From: Streptomonospora alba
GTDB taxonomy: Bacteria; Actinomycetota; Actinomycetes; Streptosporangiales; Streptosporangiaceae
Direction: 5' to 3'
Assembly: GCF_000826685.1 (NCBI RefSeq)
Contig: NZ_JROO01000029.1
Coordinates: 107,783 to 171,782 of the forward strand
DNA: 64,000 nt
The notes beneath the pieces were generated by a model. The model had not been told where the DNA came from. It made no database searches and saw only the letters and a list, made by a program, of their open reading frames with translations. The translations under genes were made by a program, and so were the position numbers. How positions within the stretch are numbered: position 1 is the first letter of the stretch; each line of letters begins with the position of its first letter. Below, piece after piece: positions 33,816 to 42,933 of the stretch.

Positions 33816-35135
33816 CTAGGTGACGATGACCTCGGCGTCGTGCGGGGGCACGGTGGCGTTTCGGCGCCGAGACGCCCGAGCCGGCTGCGGCGGCGTGGGG
33901 CGCATCGCGACGCCGAGGACCAGCTCGCGAAGCACCGTCTCCATTTCGAGCTGGGCGAACGCCCGTCCGAGGCAGCGGCGCGCCCCGCCGCCGAAGGGGA
34001 TCCAGGTGTAGGTGCCGGGCGGCTGCTCCAGGAAGCGCTCGGGCAGGAACCGCTCGGGCTCCGGGTAGACGTCGGGGCGCCGGTGCAGCAGGGAGATGGC
34101 GGGAATCACGCGCACCCCGGCAGGGACGTCGTAGCCGGCGAAGCGCATCGACTGCCGGAGGGTCCGCGGGATGATGGAGATGACCGGCCGGAGTCTCAGC
34201 GTCTCGTACACGACCGCCTTGAGGTAGGTGTCCGAGCCGGCGCGGAGCTCCTCGGTGAGCCGGTCGAGCTTGTCCGGGTGCCGGACGAGCTCCCGCACCG
34301 CCGACACCAGCGCCGAGGCGGTGGTCTCGTGGCCCGCGACCAGCAGTGTCACGAGCTCGTCTCGCAGCTCCGAGTCGGTCATCGGCGAGCCGTCCGCGTG
34401 CTGGGCGTGCAGCAGGAGCGAGAGCACGTCAGAGCGCTCCGCGACATCGGGCTGCTGCCTGCGCCGGCGGATCTCGGCGTAGAGCAGCCCGTCGATCGCC
34501 TCCATCTCGCGGCGGAACGGCGGGAAGCGGCGGAGGCGGTCGGGCCCCAGCACGAGCAGGAACAGGGCGTGGCGCGGGTCGGCGCCGATGGTGAGCAGAC
34601 GCTCTAGGTTCGCGCGCAGCGGGCTGAGACGTTCGGCCTCGGCGACGCCGAAGACCGTGTGCAGGATGTACTCCATGGTCATCGCCTGCATGCTCGCTCG
34701 GACGCGATGCGGGCGGCCGCGCGGCCAGCTGCCGATCTCGGCGGCGGCGATCTCGCGCATGAGGCCGGCGTATCCCCGGGCGCGCTCGCCGTGGAAGGAG
34801 GGCAGCAGCAGCCTGCGCTGCTCCCGGTGCTCGGCTTCGTCGAGCAGCAGCACGGAGTTCTCGCCGAGCACCGGTTTCATCGACCGGTTGCCGTCACCGG
34901 CGTGCAGTTGCTCGGGCGCCGCGGTGAAAACGCGTTTCACGTCTTCCGGTGCGCTGATGAATACGCATGTGCCCTGATGGGCGATCTGGATACGGAATAT
35001 GTCGCCGAAACGTTCATGGCACTGCGAGAGCATGCGCCGCGCGTCGCTGAACCAAAGCGCGGTCTGCGCCACCCGCGGCAATTGGGGGCCGGGAGGAATC
35101 CGTTTCTTGTGGACGGTCGTTCGCACGGTTCCCAT
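33816..35135 (-). CDS. Cytochrome P450
   Basis: 439 residues from the ATG at 35135. I-helix oxygen-binding motif VAGHETTASAL (about 265-275), K-helix ETLRLRP and heme-binding FGGGARRCLGRAFAQLE (axial Cys near 375) are intact. It follows the CYP102/CYP4-like bacterial pattern with no fused reductase; no ferredoxin gene is adjacent. A TTGACA/TAACTT promoter ends five bases before the ATG, so the transcript may be leaderless. Diverges from the thiopeptide precursor operon across a 1-kb gap and is a candidate oxidative tailoring enzyme of the thiopeptide, by analogy to P450s in other thiopeptide loci. Confidence 0.92.
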   Translation of the reverse strand: MGTVRTTVHKKRIPPGPQLPRVAQTALWFSDARRMLSQCHERFGDIFRIQIAHQGTCVFISAPEDVKRVFTAAPEQLHAGDGNRSMKPVLGENSVLLLDEAEHREQRRLLLPSFHGERARGYAGLMREIAAAEIGSWPRGRPHRVRASMQAMTMEYILHTVFGVAEAERLSPLRANLERLLTIGADPRHALFLLVLGPDRLRRFPPFRREMEAIDGLLYAEIRRRRQQPDVAERSDVLSLLLHAQHADGSPMTDSELRDELVTLLVAGHETTASALVSAVRELVRHPDKLDRLTEELRAGSDTYLKAVVYETLRLRPVISIIPRTLRQSMRFAGYDVPAGVRVIPAISLLHRRPDVYPEPERFLPERFLEQPPGTYTWIPFGGGARRCLGRAFAQLEMETVLRELVLGVAMRPTPPQPARASRRRNATVPPHDAEVIVT

Positions 35136-35140
35136 ACGCC

Positions 35141-35171
35141 AAGTTACGCACTCGGCGACACCCTGTGTCAA
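35141..35171 (-). promoter_or_regulatory. Promoter of the P450 gene, possibly leaderless
   Basis: On the minus strand TTGACA (35171-35166) and TAACTT (35146-35141) are separated by 19 bases. The ATG at 35135 follows the -10 box by five bases and has no Shine-Dalgarno, consistent with a leaderless mRNA. Confidence 0.45.
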
Positions 35172-36195
35172 TCCCTCGCCGACGGGGCTGCTGTAAGTAA
35201 CCGAGGGGGCGTCGGGGAAATCCGCTACTGAAGGTCACGGTTTCCTAATGGACCGGGCCGGGGGGTCGGCCGGACTCCGAGAACCGCCATTCCGAACCGG
35301 GAAGGCGCGCACGCAGCGTGCAGCGAAATCCGCCTGAAAGCGCAGCGGCGCCGGGAAGGCGACGCCCCTTCGCCGCTCCGGCGAGAGCCGGAACGCGGTG
35401 TGTGACCGGAACCGCCGTCCGGCGGCCGATGCGGCACACATCGGGGCAGCCGCCCGCCGGCCTGCCGCAGGTATGCGCGTCCGGGCCTGTGCCGGCTTCG
35501 CGCGGCGCTGACCGGAGCCCGTCGGCACCGCGAACCCGGATCGACGGCTCCCCCGCCTGCCGCCGGCCCGCTCGCGGGTGTACCGGCGCCCTCCGGGCGG
35601 CCGCCCGAAGGCCGGTTCCCCCGGCGGCGGGGACCGGGTATCCACGCGGCTCCGGCGGCGCTGCGCGGGGGCTAAGGGCCGGGGATCACCCGGGCGACCG
35701 TCTGTTCGGAGATGTGCGCGCACAATAATCGTCCCATCATCGTCCGAAACCTGCGGCCGGTGCCGTCCGACTGCTACCGCGGAGCGCCACCTCGTCGGCC
35801 GCGAACGCATCCTCCTTCGCCACGGCGCCGGCGCCCCCGTGGGCAGCGGTGGCGGCGAGCGCAGGGGGGTGCGAAGGAGCCGGTCCCGGAGCGCCGCCCG
35901 CAGGCCGCCGCAGGTGCCCCAGCGGAACCGCCTCTCCCTCGAACCACAGTTGCGGTCCACCGGCCGACCGCCCGCCGCCGCGATATCAATCGCCCTCCTT
36001 GACCGCCCTCAAGGGCCGCCCTAATCTGTGCGAAGCGCATTCCGATTCACGCCCTGATTCACGCCCTCCACCGATCCAGAAGAGCTCGGAACAGGCCTGC
36101 ATGCCCACCTTCGACGAAATTGTTAAATCGGAGGAGGAATTGCGCCGGAGCGGCGTTCGTGCTGCCCCGGTACGTAAAGATGAGAGGAGCTGGGA
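35172..36195. other. Intergenic region upstream of thiopeptide operon
   Basis: About 1 kb. 35240-35990 is extremely GC-rich with no credible gene on either strand. Around 35725-35750 the words AATCGTCC and CATCGTCC repeat within 20 bases. From 36000 the DNA becomes AT-richer toward the precursor start. A short frame 36101-36250 (MPTFDEIVKSEEELRRSGVR...) overlaps the precursor gene; it lacks a ribosome-binding site and is doubtful. The operon promoter must lie here. Confidence 0.45.
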
Positions 36196-36393
36196 GTGGC
36201 AGGATCCAAGCGGAATGGAAAGGTTTCCGAGCAGCTGGACTTCGACCTGAGTTCGGTCCCGGTCGACGTATTCGACCTCGCGGACCAGGGGCTCACTCTG
36301 GAAACCCTCACCGAAGGGCACGGGCTTCCGGAGAATGGCGCGTCCTCGATCTGCAATGAGCTGATGTGCGCCTGCAGCAGCCCCGCCTGCTGA
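36196..36393 (+). CDS. Thiopeptide precursor peptide
   Basis: 65 residues from a GTG at 36196 preceded by GAGAGGAG at 8-base spacing. The leader (about 1-49) contains the thiopeptide signature DLSSVPVDVFDLADQG...LETLTEGHGLPENGA, very like thiomuracin/thiostrepton-type leaders (LPxDVFELADxG...ESLTxGHGMxExGA). Predicted core: SSICNELMCACSSPAC. Four Cys (core positions 4, 9, 11, 16) could become thiazoles. Ser 1 or 2 and Ser 12 or 13 could be dehydrated and joined into the central pyridine. Immediately upstream of the six-gene modification operon. The core is short of Cys compared with most thiopeptides and matches none I recognise. Confidence 0.9.
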   Translation: MAGSKRNGKVSEQLDFDLSSVPVDVFDLADQGLTLETLTEGHGLPENGASSICNELMCACSSPAC

Positions 36394-36591
36394 CGGTTCC
36401 GGTCCGGCCTGCACCGCGGCCGATGTCCACGCTCTGATGTTTCACTGTTCCTGGGTTCGCGGAACCCGGTGGTCGTGAGGGCTCTCACCTCGGGATCACC
36501 GGTTCCGGCGGACGGACGGGCGGAGGGTCGCCCGGCCGCCGGCGCCGCGCAGCGGCGCCGGCTCGAGTACCCGCTTGCGAGGGGACGCCGA

Positions 36592-39447
36592 ATGAGTGGG
36601 GACACGGTGAACCGGGAACCCCCGGCGGCCCTGGAGCAGGCCCCGGTCCTGGCGAGCGGAGCACGCGTGGCGTCGCCGCCGGTGGTCCGCACAGCCGGCC
36701 TGCCCGTACGGGTCCTCGGCGCCCTCCAATTCACCCGCTCCTTCGCGGCCGTCGACGAGGCCGCCCGCCTCGGCGAGCGGGTGGAGGCGGAGGGGCGCCT
36801 GCTGGCCGGCTCCCTGTACGACGTCATCGGCACACTGGGCAGCGGTCCGCCCAAACCGGGAGTCGTCGGTCTGCGCAGGGCGCTGCACCGGTCGAGGCAA
36901 CCGCGTCCGGCCGAGTGGAACGAGCAGGTGGCAGGCGTTCTTCCCGGGCCGGTCGCGGACCGGATCCGCCGCTGGACCGCCGACCTCGGCACGCTGAAGC
37001 GGACGGTACGGGAACTGCCCGCCGTCCTCGCCGACGAGGAGGCGGCCAAGCGCGGCGAACTCCGTGCGGTTGCGGGGCACACGGGCTTGCGCCGCGCCCT
37101 GTCCCAGTCCAGCCCGGCGCTCTACGCCGAGATCCGCAAGTGGCTCGGCGATGACGCGCACGCGCCGCGCCGCCAGTCGCTGGTCGCGCTGGCGAAGTAC
37201 GTCGCGCGGGCGTCGGCCAAGACGAGCCCCTACAGCACGTTCATGGTCAGCGGCGTGGGCGTGTGGACCCGCGACGGGCCCGCTGTCCGCGACATCGGAA
37301 CGCGGTGCGTGCGCAGCGTGGTGGAGCTGGACGGCCTGCTGGTGCAGACGCTCCTGGCGTCGCTGTGCACCGATCCCCGGCTGGCGCCCTCACTGCGGCT
37401 GCGGCTCAATCCGAGCGCGACCGTGGGCGACGGCCGGGTCAGCTTCGCGGGCCGCCGGCCGGCCGAGCCCGTCCTGACGATGCCCGCCACACCGGCCGTG
37501 CGCGCGTGCATGGACCTCCTCGGCACCGGCCCCGAACGCACCTGGTCCGGCCTGCGCGACGCGCTCGTGGCCGCGGGCGACGGGGCCTCCGGCCGTGCCT
37601 CCGCCGAGAGCGTGGACTCGTTCGTGGCCGGTCTGGTCGACCTGGGCCTGGTGGAACGCCGGTCGCCGGTCGCCGACCTGGCCGGCGACCCGCTGGGGGA
37701 GCTGGCCGACTGGCTCTCGTCCTGCGGCGGCGAGCGCCCCGCCGGCGTGCTCGCGCTGGTGCAGCGGGTGCGTGCCGAAGCGCGCCGCGACGTCCCCGTC
37801 CACGACCTCGACCAACACCATGAGCGACAGCGCCGCCTGATGGGGGCGATACGCGACCTCGCGGCGCGCGTCGAAGACCTGCCGGAGGCGGACGCCGAGC
37901 CCGGAGCGGACGCGGCGGCGCGAGCGGACGCGGAGCCGAACTCGGGGGCGGACGCCGAGGCGGGAGCGGACACGGGGGAAGAGGCCGAGGCAGACGCCGC
38001 CGCGGCCAAGTGGACCTTCTACGAGAACGCCGTCTACACCGACCCGGCGGCGGCGTGCTCCTTCGCGCGCTGGGAACCCGCCCTGCACGACCTGGACGTG
38101 CTCCGCCGCTGGCTGGCCCCGTTCGACCCGTCCCTGCCGCTCCGCCTGGCCCTGGCGGCCTACTTCCGCGAACGCTTCGGCACCGCGGCGCGGGTGCCGG
38201 TCCTGGAGCTGCACAGGGCCCTGCAGGACGAACTGCGGAGGGACGGCGCGCCGGACCGGACACCGGCGGCGCGGGAGCTTGTGCGGCTGCTGCACGCCAA
38301 GGCCCACCTCGTCCGTCCCCTCGCCGGGAGCCTCCTCCCCCGCCTCCGCGAGCTGTCGCGCATTCAGGCCGAGGCCCGGGACGCGGTGCTCGGGGACCGC
38401 GGCACCGGCGCAACCGCGCAGTACGGCGCGGTGTGCGCGGACCCGGCGCGCCTGGCCGCCCTAGCGGCCGGATGGCCGCCCTGGGTCGCGGCGGCGGAGT
38501 CGCTCGCCTGCTACGTCCAATCGACCGGCACCGAGTCCAGCCCGTCGCTGGTGCTCAACGCGGTGCAGAACGGCCACGGCCGCGGCAGGAGCCGCGTCAT
38601 GCACCTGCTGGACCAGGCGGACTGCGCGGCAGGCGACCTCGTTCCGGGGCAGCCGGAGCCGGAGGGCCGGGCGGTGGCCGAAGTGGGCGGGCGGTTCGCG
38701 TCCGCCGTCAACGTGCGCAGCGCCGCCGCGCCCTACGAACTGGACTACCCGTTCACGACGAGCCGTCGCCCCGCCGAGCAGCGTATCCGCCCCGGCGACT
38801 GCGTGGCGGTCCACGACTCCCGGACCGGCCTCGTCCGGCTCCACTGCGAGACGCTCGGCACCGAGGTTGTACCGCTGCACCTGGGGATGCTCGGCGACCT
38901 CTTCCTGCCCGCCGCCGCGCAGTTCATGACCCAGGCGTTCGGCCACAGCTTCTACGTGTACCCGAGTGCGTCGCTCGTCGCCGACGAGGCGCCGCAGACG
39001 CCGGCGTCGGTCACCGCCTACCCCCGGGTCGCGGTCGGCTCCGCGGTGCTGCGCCGCGCCGCGTGGGCGGCTCCGATGCGGCAGGTGCCGCGCCGTCAGG
39101 GCGGCGAGGCCGAAACCGACTACTGGCTGCGCCTGCTCCGCTGGCTGCGCGAGCACGGCATCCCGACACGGTGCTTCGTGCGGGTGTGGGCCGACCCCGC
39201 GCGGCCGGGCAGCGGCGCGAGCACCGACCGCACCTGGATGCTCGACAAGGCACACAAGCCGGTCTACGTGGACTTCGCAAACTGGTTCCTGGTGCTGGCC
39301 TTCCAGCGGATGCTGGACGGTTCGGCCGCGATGGCCGTCTTCGAGGAGGCGCTCCCGGATCCCGGCGAGGCGCGCGCGCCGGGCGGCGGCCCCGCCGTGA
39401 CCGAGTTCCTCGTGGAGATCTCCGAACCGGGGAGGCGCAATGGATGA
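36592..39447 (+). CDS. Split LanB-type dehydratase, glutamylation subunit (TbtB-like)
   Basis: 951 residues from the ATG at 36592 (GAGGGG upstream); the frame is open further upstream but without a good start. The lantibiotic dehydratase N-terminal domain spans the protein (YVARASAKTSPYSTFMVSGV; AVLELHRALQDEL; YELDYPFTTSRRPAEQRIRP; THxxYxYPSASLVADEAPQTPASVTAYPRV region). Such subunits glutamylate core Ser/Thr using glutamyl-tRNA; elimination is done by the next gene. An acidic Ala/Asp/Glu-rich insert (about 430-470) is unusual and may be a flexible linker. Overlaps the next gene by 8 bases. First enzyme gene after the precursor. Confidence 0.93.
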   Translation: MSGDTVNREPPAALEQAPVLASGARVASPPVVRTAGLPVRVLGALQFTRSFAAVDEAARLGERVEAEGRLLAGSLYDVIGTLGSGPPKPGVVGLRRALHRSRQPRPAEWNEQVAGVLPGPVADRIRRWTADLGTLKRTVRELPAVLADEEAAKRGELRAVAGHTGLRRALSQSSPALYAEIRKWLGDDAHAPRRQSLVALAKYVARASAKTSPYSTFMVSGVGVWTRDGPAVRDIGTRCVRSVVELDGLLVQTLLASLCTDPRLAPSLRLRLNPSATVGDGRVSFAGRRPAEPVLTMPATPAVRACMDLLGTGPERTWSGLRDALVAAGDGASGRASAESVDSFVAGLVDLGLVERRSPVADLAGDPLGELADWLSSCGGERPAGVLALVQRVRAEARRDVPVHDLDQHHERQRRLMGAIRDLAARVEDLPEADAEPGADAAARADAEPNSGADAEAGADTGEEAEADAAAAKWTFYENAVYTDPAAACSFARWEPALHDLDVLRRWLAPFDPSLPLRLALAAYFRERFGTAARVPVLELHRALQDELRRDGAPDRTPAARELVRLLHAKAHLVRPLAGSLLPRLRELSRIQAEARDAVLGDRGTGATAQYGAVCADPARLAALAAGWPPWVAAAESLACYVQSTGTESSPSLVLNAVQNGHGRGRSRVMHLLDQADCAAGDLVPGQPEPEGRAVAEVGGRFASAVNVRSAAAPYELDYPFTTSRRPAEQRIRPGDCVAVHDSRTGLVRLHCETLGTEVVPLHLGMLGDLFLPAAAQFMTQAFGHSFYVYPSASLVADEAPQTPASVTAYPRVAVGSAVLRRAAWAAPMRQVPRRQGGEAETDYWLRLLRWLREHGIPTRCFVRVWADPARPGSGASTDRTWMLDKAHKPVYVDFANWFLVLAFQRMLDGSAAMAVFEEALPDPGEARAPGGGPAVTEFLVEISEPGRRNG

Positions 39448-40441
39448 ATCCGACTGGGTGAGCGCTCACGCGTTCTACCACGGCGACCTGGACCTCCTCG
39501 TCACCGAGGGGATCGCTCCCCTGACCGCCGAACTCGACTCCGCAGGCGTGCTGCGCCGCTGGTTCTTCCTGCGGTACTGGGAGGGCGGCCCGCACGTCCG
39601 GCTGCGGCTGCTGCCCGAGCGCGGCGGCCGGGCACGGGTGGAGCAGGCCGTGCTAGACGGACTCGCCGGCTACTTCCGCGCCTGCCCCAGCCGCGAGCCG
39701 ATGCGCCGGGACCGGTACCTGCACATGGCCTCCTTCTACGCCCGGAGGGAGCGCATGGAGGCCTTCGAAACGGATCTGCGTCCCGACAACTCGGTGGCGT
39801 TCCTGCCCTACCGGCGCGAGTACGACCGCTACGGCGGCGCAGGCGAGGCGGTAGAGCGGCACTTCGCCGAGTCCAGCCGGCTCGCTGTCCGCCTCCTGGT
39901 CGAAGGGGCGGCGCTCGGGCAGCGGACGACCGCCGCCTACGCGGCCGTCCTGCTCGCCTGGCTGGTCGCCGAACCCGACCTGGGGCGCCTGGCCGCACGG
40001 GTCGGCACCGCCGAGTCCGCGAAGCCCGGGTCGGTCGACCTCCTCGGGCTCGGCGGCACGCCGCCGTCCGCCCGCCTGGAGCAGCGGCGCGACCAGGCGC
40101 TCGGCATCGCCCGCGGCCTTCTCCCACTGGCGGCGCGCGCACGCGACGTACAGCGCCCGGGGACCTTCGTCGACTGGGCCCGGTCGGCAATCGCCCTGCG
40201 CGCCGATGTGGAGGGCGCGCAGGGCGGCGCATCCGGCCCGGCCCCCTTTCAGGTCCTGGACACCTGCGCACATCTGTTCTGCAACCGCATCGGCGTGCTG
40301 CTGAACAGCGAGGACGAGATCCGGGGCGCGGCCGCCGAAGCCGTCGGCACGCTCGCCGCCGAGCAGGCGGCGAACGGCGGGGACGACAAGGAGGACCGGG
40401 GTGGAATGGCACAGCCTGCACGTCGTCTACTACGCGAATGA
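39440..40441 (+). CDS. Dehydratase elimination subunit (SpaB C-terminal domain, TbtC-like)
   Basis: 333 residues. SpaB_C/thiopeptide-type domain: WVSAHAFYHGDLDLLVTEGI, FFLRYWEGGPHVRLRLL, YRREYDRYGGAGEAVERHFA and DTCAHLFCNRIGVLL. The YxxExxRYGG and HxxCNRxG motifs are those of the LanB elimination domain, which removes glutamate to give dehydroalanine. It works with the glutamylation subunit encoded just upstream and overlaps it by 8 bases. It overlaps the following gene by 41 bases, so translation is tightly coupled. Confidence 0.9.
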   Translation: MDESDWVSAHAFYHGDLDLLVTEGIAPLTAELDSAGVLRRWFFLRYWEGGPHVRLRLLPERGGRARVEQAVLDGLAGYFRACPSREPMRRDRYLHMASFYARRERMEAFETDLRPDNSVAFLPYRREYDRYGGAGEAVERHFAESSRLAVRLLVEGAALGQRTTAAYAAVLLAWLVAEPDLGRLAARVGTAESAKPGSVDLLGLGGTPPSARLEQRRDQALGIARGLLPLAARARDVQRPGTFVDWARSAIALRADVEGAQGGASGPAPFQVLDTCAHLFCNRIGVLLNSEDEIRGAAAEAVGTLAAEQAANGGDDKEDRGGMAQPARRLLRE

Positions 40442-41510
40442 CAAGGACCGCCTGCTACTCGAAGGGGTCCGGCCGCTCTTGCGCCGACTGGCGCCCGAGG
40501 TCGCCGCGACGTCGTTCACCCGGCACTGGCGGCTCGGTCCGCACGTACGGATCCACGTGAAGTGCGCCCCCGCGGCGGTGCCCGCGCTGGTGCGTCCTGC
40601 GGCGGAGGAGATCGTCGGCGGCTTCCTGGCGCGGCACCCCTCGTGCACACACCTCGTGCCCGAGGACCACCTGGACGAGCACCGGAGACTGGCGGAGCTG
40701 GAGGAGGACGACCGGCCGCTGCTGCCGTGGCGGCCGGACAACACGATCCACCAAGCCCCGTTCGAACGGCGCGCGCACGTGCTCGGCAGCGAGGAGGTGG
40801 CGGACCTGCTGGCCGACTTCCACGCGGCGACCGCTGATCCGGCCTTCCGGATGACCGAGGCGGTCGCCGGCGGAACGCCGCGGCTCGGGTTGGCCTTCGA
40901 CCTGATGGTGGCCACCGCGCACGCGCTGTCGGGGGTCGGCATCACCACGGGGTTCATGTCGTTCCGGTCCCACGCCGAGGCGTTCCTCACCACCCACCCG
41001 GAGGCGCACCGCCTCCGGCCGTCCTGGGACGCGCACTACCGCGGCCACGCCGCCTCATTGTGCGACCGCGTCGGACGGGTCACCGGGGCGCTGGACGACG
41101 GGTCCGGCGGAGTCGGCTTCACCGGGGAGTGGACGGAGCTGATGCGGTCGTTCCGCCGCCGGGGGCGCGCCCTCCTCGCGGAAGGGCGGTTGCCCTCCGA
41201 AACGGCGTTCGCGCCCGGCGCCGACGGCCGCCCTCCGCCGCTGGCCGGCGCCAGCCCCTACCATCGCGCCGCCTATCGCAACCCGGCGGTGATGGCGTCG
41301 ATGACCGCCGAGTGGTTCGTCCTGTACCGGCTGATGCTGAATTACACCTACCTCTTCATGACACAGCTCGGCGTCACTCCGGTGGAGCGCTACCTGCTGT
41401 GCCATCTCACCGCCCACGCCGTCGAGGAGCTGTACGGCGTCTCCGCGATGGAACAGATCACGCGGGCCCCGCCGGAGCCGGTGCTGGACGCGGGGGGTGA
41501 GCCCCGGTGA
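40401..41510 (+). CDS. Putative [4+2] pyridine synthase (TbtD/TclM-like)
   Basis: 369 residues from a GTG. Second SpaB_C-like protein, but lacking the RYGG elimination motif. It has LHVVYYANDKDRLLLEGVRP, RHWRLGPHVRIHVKC, LPWRPDNTIHQAPFERRAHVLG and a helical C-terminus (PAVMASMTAEWFVLYRLMLN). Length and layout match thiopeptide cyclases that join two dehydroalanines in a formal aza-[4+2] reaction and release the leader as a C-terminal amide. Its presence separates this locus from linear azole-containing peptide clusters, which lack it. Its stop overlaps the next start (GTGA). The assignment rests on position and domain pattern. Confidence 0.82.
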   Translation: MEWHSLHVVYYANDKDRLLLEGVRPLLRRLAPEVAATSFTRHWRLGPHVRIHVKCAPAAVPALVRPAAEEIVGGFLARHPSCTHLVPEDHLDEHRRLAELEEDDRPLLPWRPDNTIHQAPFERRAHVLGSEEVADLLADFHAATADPAFRMTEAVAGGTPRLGLAFDLMVATAHALSGVGITTGFMSFRSHAEAFLTTHPEAHRLRPSWDAHYRGHAASLCDRVGRVTGALDDGSGGVGFTGEWTELMRSFRRRGRALLAEGRLPSETAFAPGADGRPPPLAGASPYHRAAYRNPAVMASMTAEWFVLYRLMLNYTYLFMTQLGVTPVERYLLCHLTAHAVEELYGVSAMEQITRAPPEPVLDAGGEPR

Positions 41511-42919
41511 GCGCCGCACCCGGTTCCGGCGGCCTCGACCGCGACCTGCGCCTGGTCCCCGGAGTTTCCTGCGCTCGCGGCGACGGGCACGTCCGAGTCG
41601 CGACGCGGCGCCGCAACGAATCGCTGGGCGCCGACGCGCCGTGGAAGGGCAAGGTGCTGGTCCGCCTCGCCCAGGGCCCGTCCCGGTCGGCGGACCTGGT
41701 CGCCGATGTGGCGCAGGACGCCGGGCCCGGCGAGGTCGAGGCGCTGGTCACGCAGCTGGAGGCCGGGGGGTGGCTGGCCGCCGCCGTCCGCTCCGGCGAC
41801 CGGCCGCTCTACACCCTGGTGCCCGAGAGCCCGCTGGGGCCGGCCTCCGGCGACGGCGGCGCCGGAGTGGTGCTGTCCCGGTTCACCGTGGTGCGCCGCG
41901 AGAGCGACCGGCTCGTTGCGGAGTCGCCGCTGGCGAGCGCCCGCCTGGAGACAGGCGACCCGGCGGTCCAGGCTGCGATCGGGGTCCTCGCCGGTGCGGG
42001 CGGCGCCGCGGAGCTCGCCGCCGTGCCGCTGGCCGCCGCGGCCCGGGAGCGCCTGCTGGCGGACCTGCTGCGGAGCGGCCTGGCGGTGCCGAGCGCGGCC
42101 GAAGAGGAGTCCCGGCTGCGGCTGCGCCAGTGGCAGCCGCACGAGCTGTGGTTCCACCGCCGCTCGCGGATGGGCGACCGCTCCGACGCTGCGGAGGGCT
42201 ACGGTCGGACGATGTGGGCCCGAGGGAGCCTCGACCCGCTGCCCGCGCGCCGGAAGCCCTACCCCGGTCCGGAGGTCGTGCTGCACCGGCCGCGCCTGGA
42301 GGCGCTCAGGCGCGAGGACCCGACGCTGACCTCGGTCGTCGAGGATCGGCGGTCGCTGCGCGTCCACGACGACGCCAACCCGATCACCCTCGACCAGCTT
42401 GGCGAACTGCTGTACCGGTGCGCCCGCGTGCGCTCGATGCGCGTCGGCGGCGGGGTCGAGTACCCCAGCCGCCCCCATCCCTCCGGCGGCTCCGTCTACG
42501 AGCTGGAGCTGTACCCCGTCGTCCGCCTCGCCTCCGGGCTCGACGCGGGCGTGTACCACTACGACGCGCACGCGCACCGGCTCCGGCTGGTGCGGGAGGA
42601 AGGGCCCGACGTCCGGCGGCTGCTCCGCACGGCGCTTCGCGCGGCGCCCACTCCGGGGACGCCGCAGGTGCTGCTCATAGTGACCGCCCGATTCGGCCGC
42701 CTGATGTGGATCTACGAGCAGATGCCGTACTCGCTGATCCTCAAGCACGTCGGCGTTCTGTACCAGACGATGTATTTGGTCGCGACGGCCATGGGGCTGG
42801 CGGCTTGCGGCCTGGGCGGCGGAGACGCGACGGACTTCAACGCGGCGACCGGGACGGACTACGCGACCGAGAGCGCTGTCGGCGAGTTCTCGCTGGGCAG
42901 CCGCCCCCCACAGGGGTGA
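41507..42919 (+). CDS. SagB-type azoline dehydrogenase (TbtE-like)
   Basis: 470 residues from a GTG overlapping the previous stop. The N-terminal half is a winged-helix-like region. The C-terminal half is an FMN nitroreductase fold with SVVEDRRSLRVHDDANPITLDQLGELLYRCARVRSM, GGSVYELELYPVV, YHYDAHAHRLRLV and GVLYQTMYLVATAMGLAACGLGGGDA. SagB-type enzymes oxidise thiazolines and oxazolines to azoles. It fits the cyclodehydratase genes downstream and the four core Cys. Confidence 0.93.
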   Translation: MSAAPGSGGLDRDLRLVPGVSCARGDGHVRVATRRRNESLGADAPWKGKVLVRLAQGPSRSADLVADVAQDAGPGEVEALVTQLEAGGWLAAAVRSGDRPLYTLVPESPLGPASGDGGAGVVLSRFTVVRRESDRLVAESPLASARLETGDPAVQAAIGVLAGAGGAAELAAVPLAAAARERLLADLLRSGLAVPSAAEEESRLRLRQWQPHELWFHRRSRMGDRSDAAEGYGRTMWARGSLDPLPARRKPYPGPEVVLHRPRLEALRREDPTLTSVVEDRRSLRVHDDANPITLDQLGELLYRCARVRSMRVGGGVEYPSRPHPSGGSVYELELYPVVRLASGLDAGVYHYDAHAHRLRLVREEGPDVRRLLRTALRAAPTPGTPQVLLIVTARFGRLMWIYEQMPYSLILKHVGVLYQTMYLVATAMGLAACGLGGGDATDFNAATGTDYATESAVGEFSLGSRPPQG

Positions 42920-42933
42920 CAGGGAGGATCCGC

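Noticed and set aside
35578..36024. GC-rich plus-strand frame upstream of the thiopeptide precursor
   Set aside because: Arg/Gly/Pro-rich translation in all frames, no start signals, no recognisable domain.
36101..36250. Second small peptide gene overlapping the thiopeptide precursor
   Set aside because: No ribosome-binding site, no leader or core features; most of it is an alternative frame of the precursor region.
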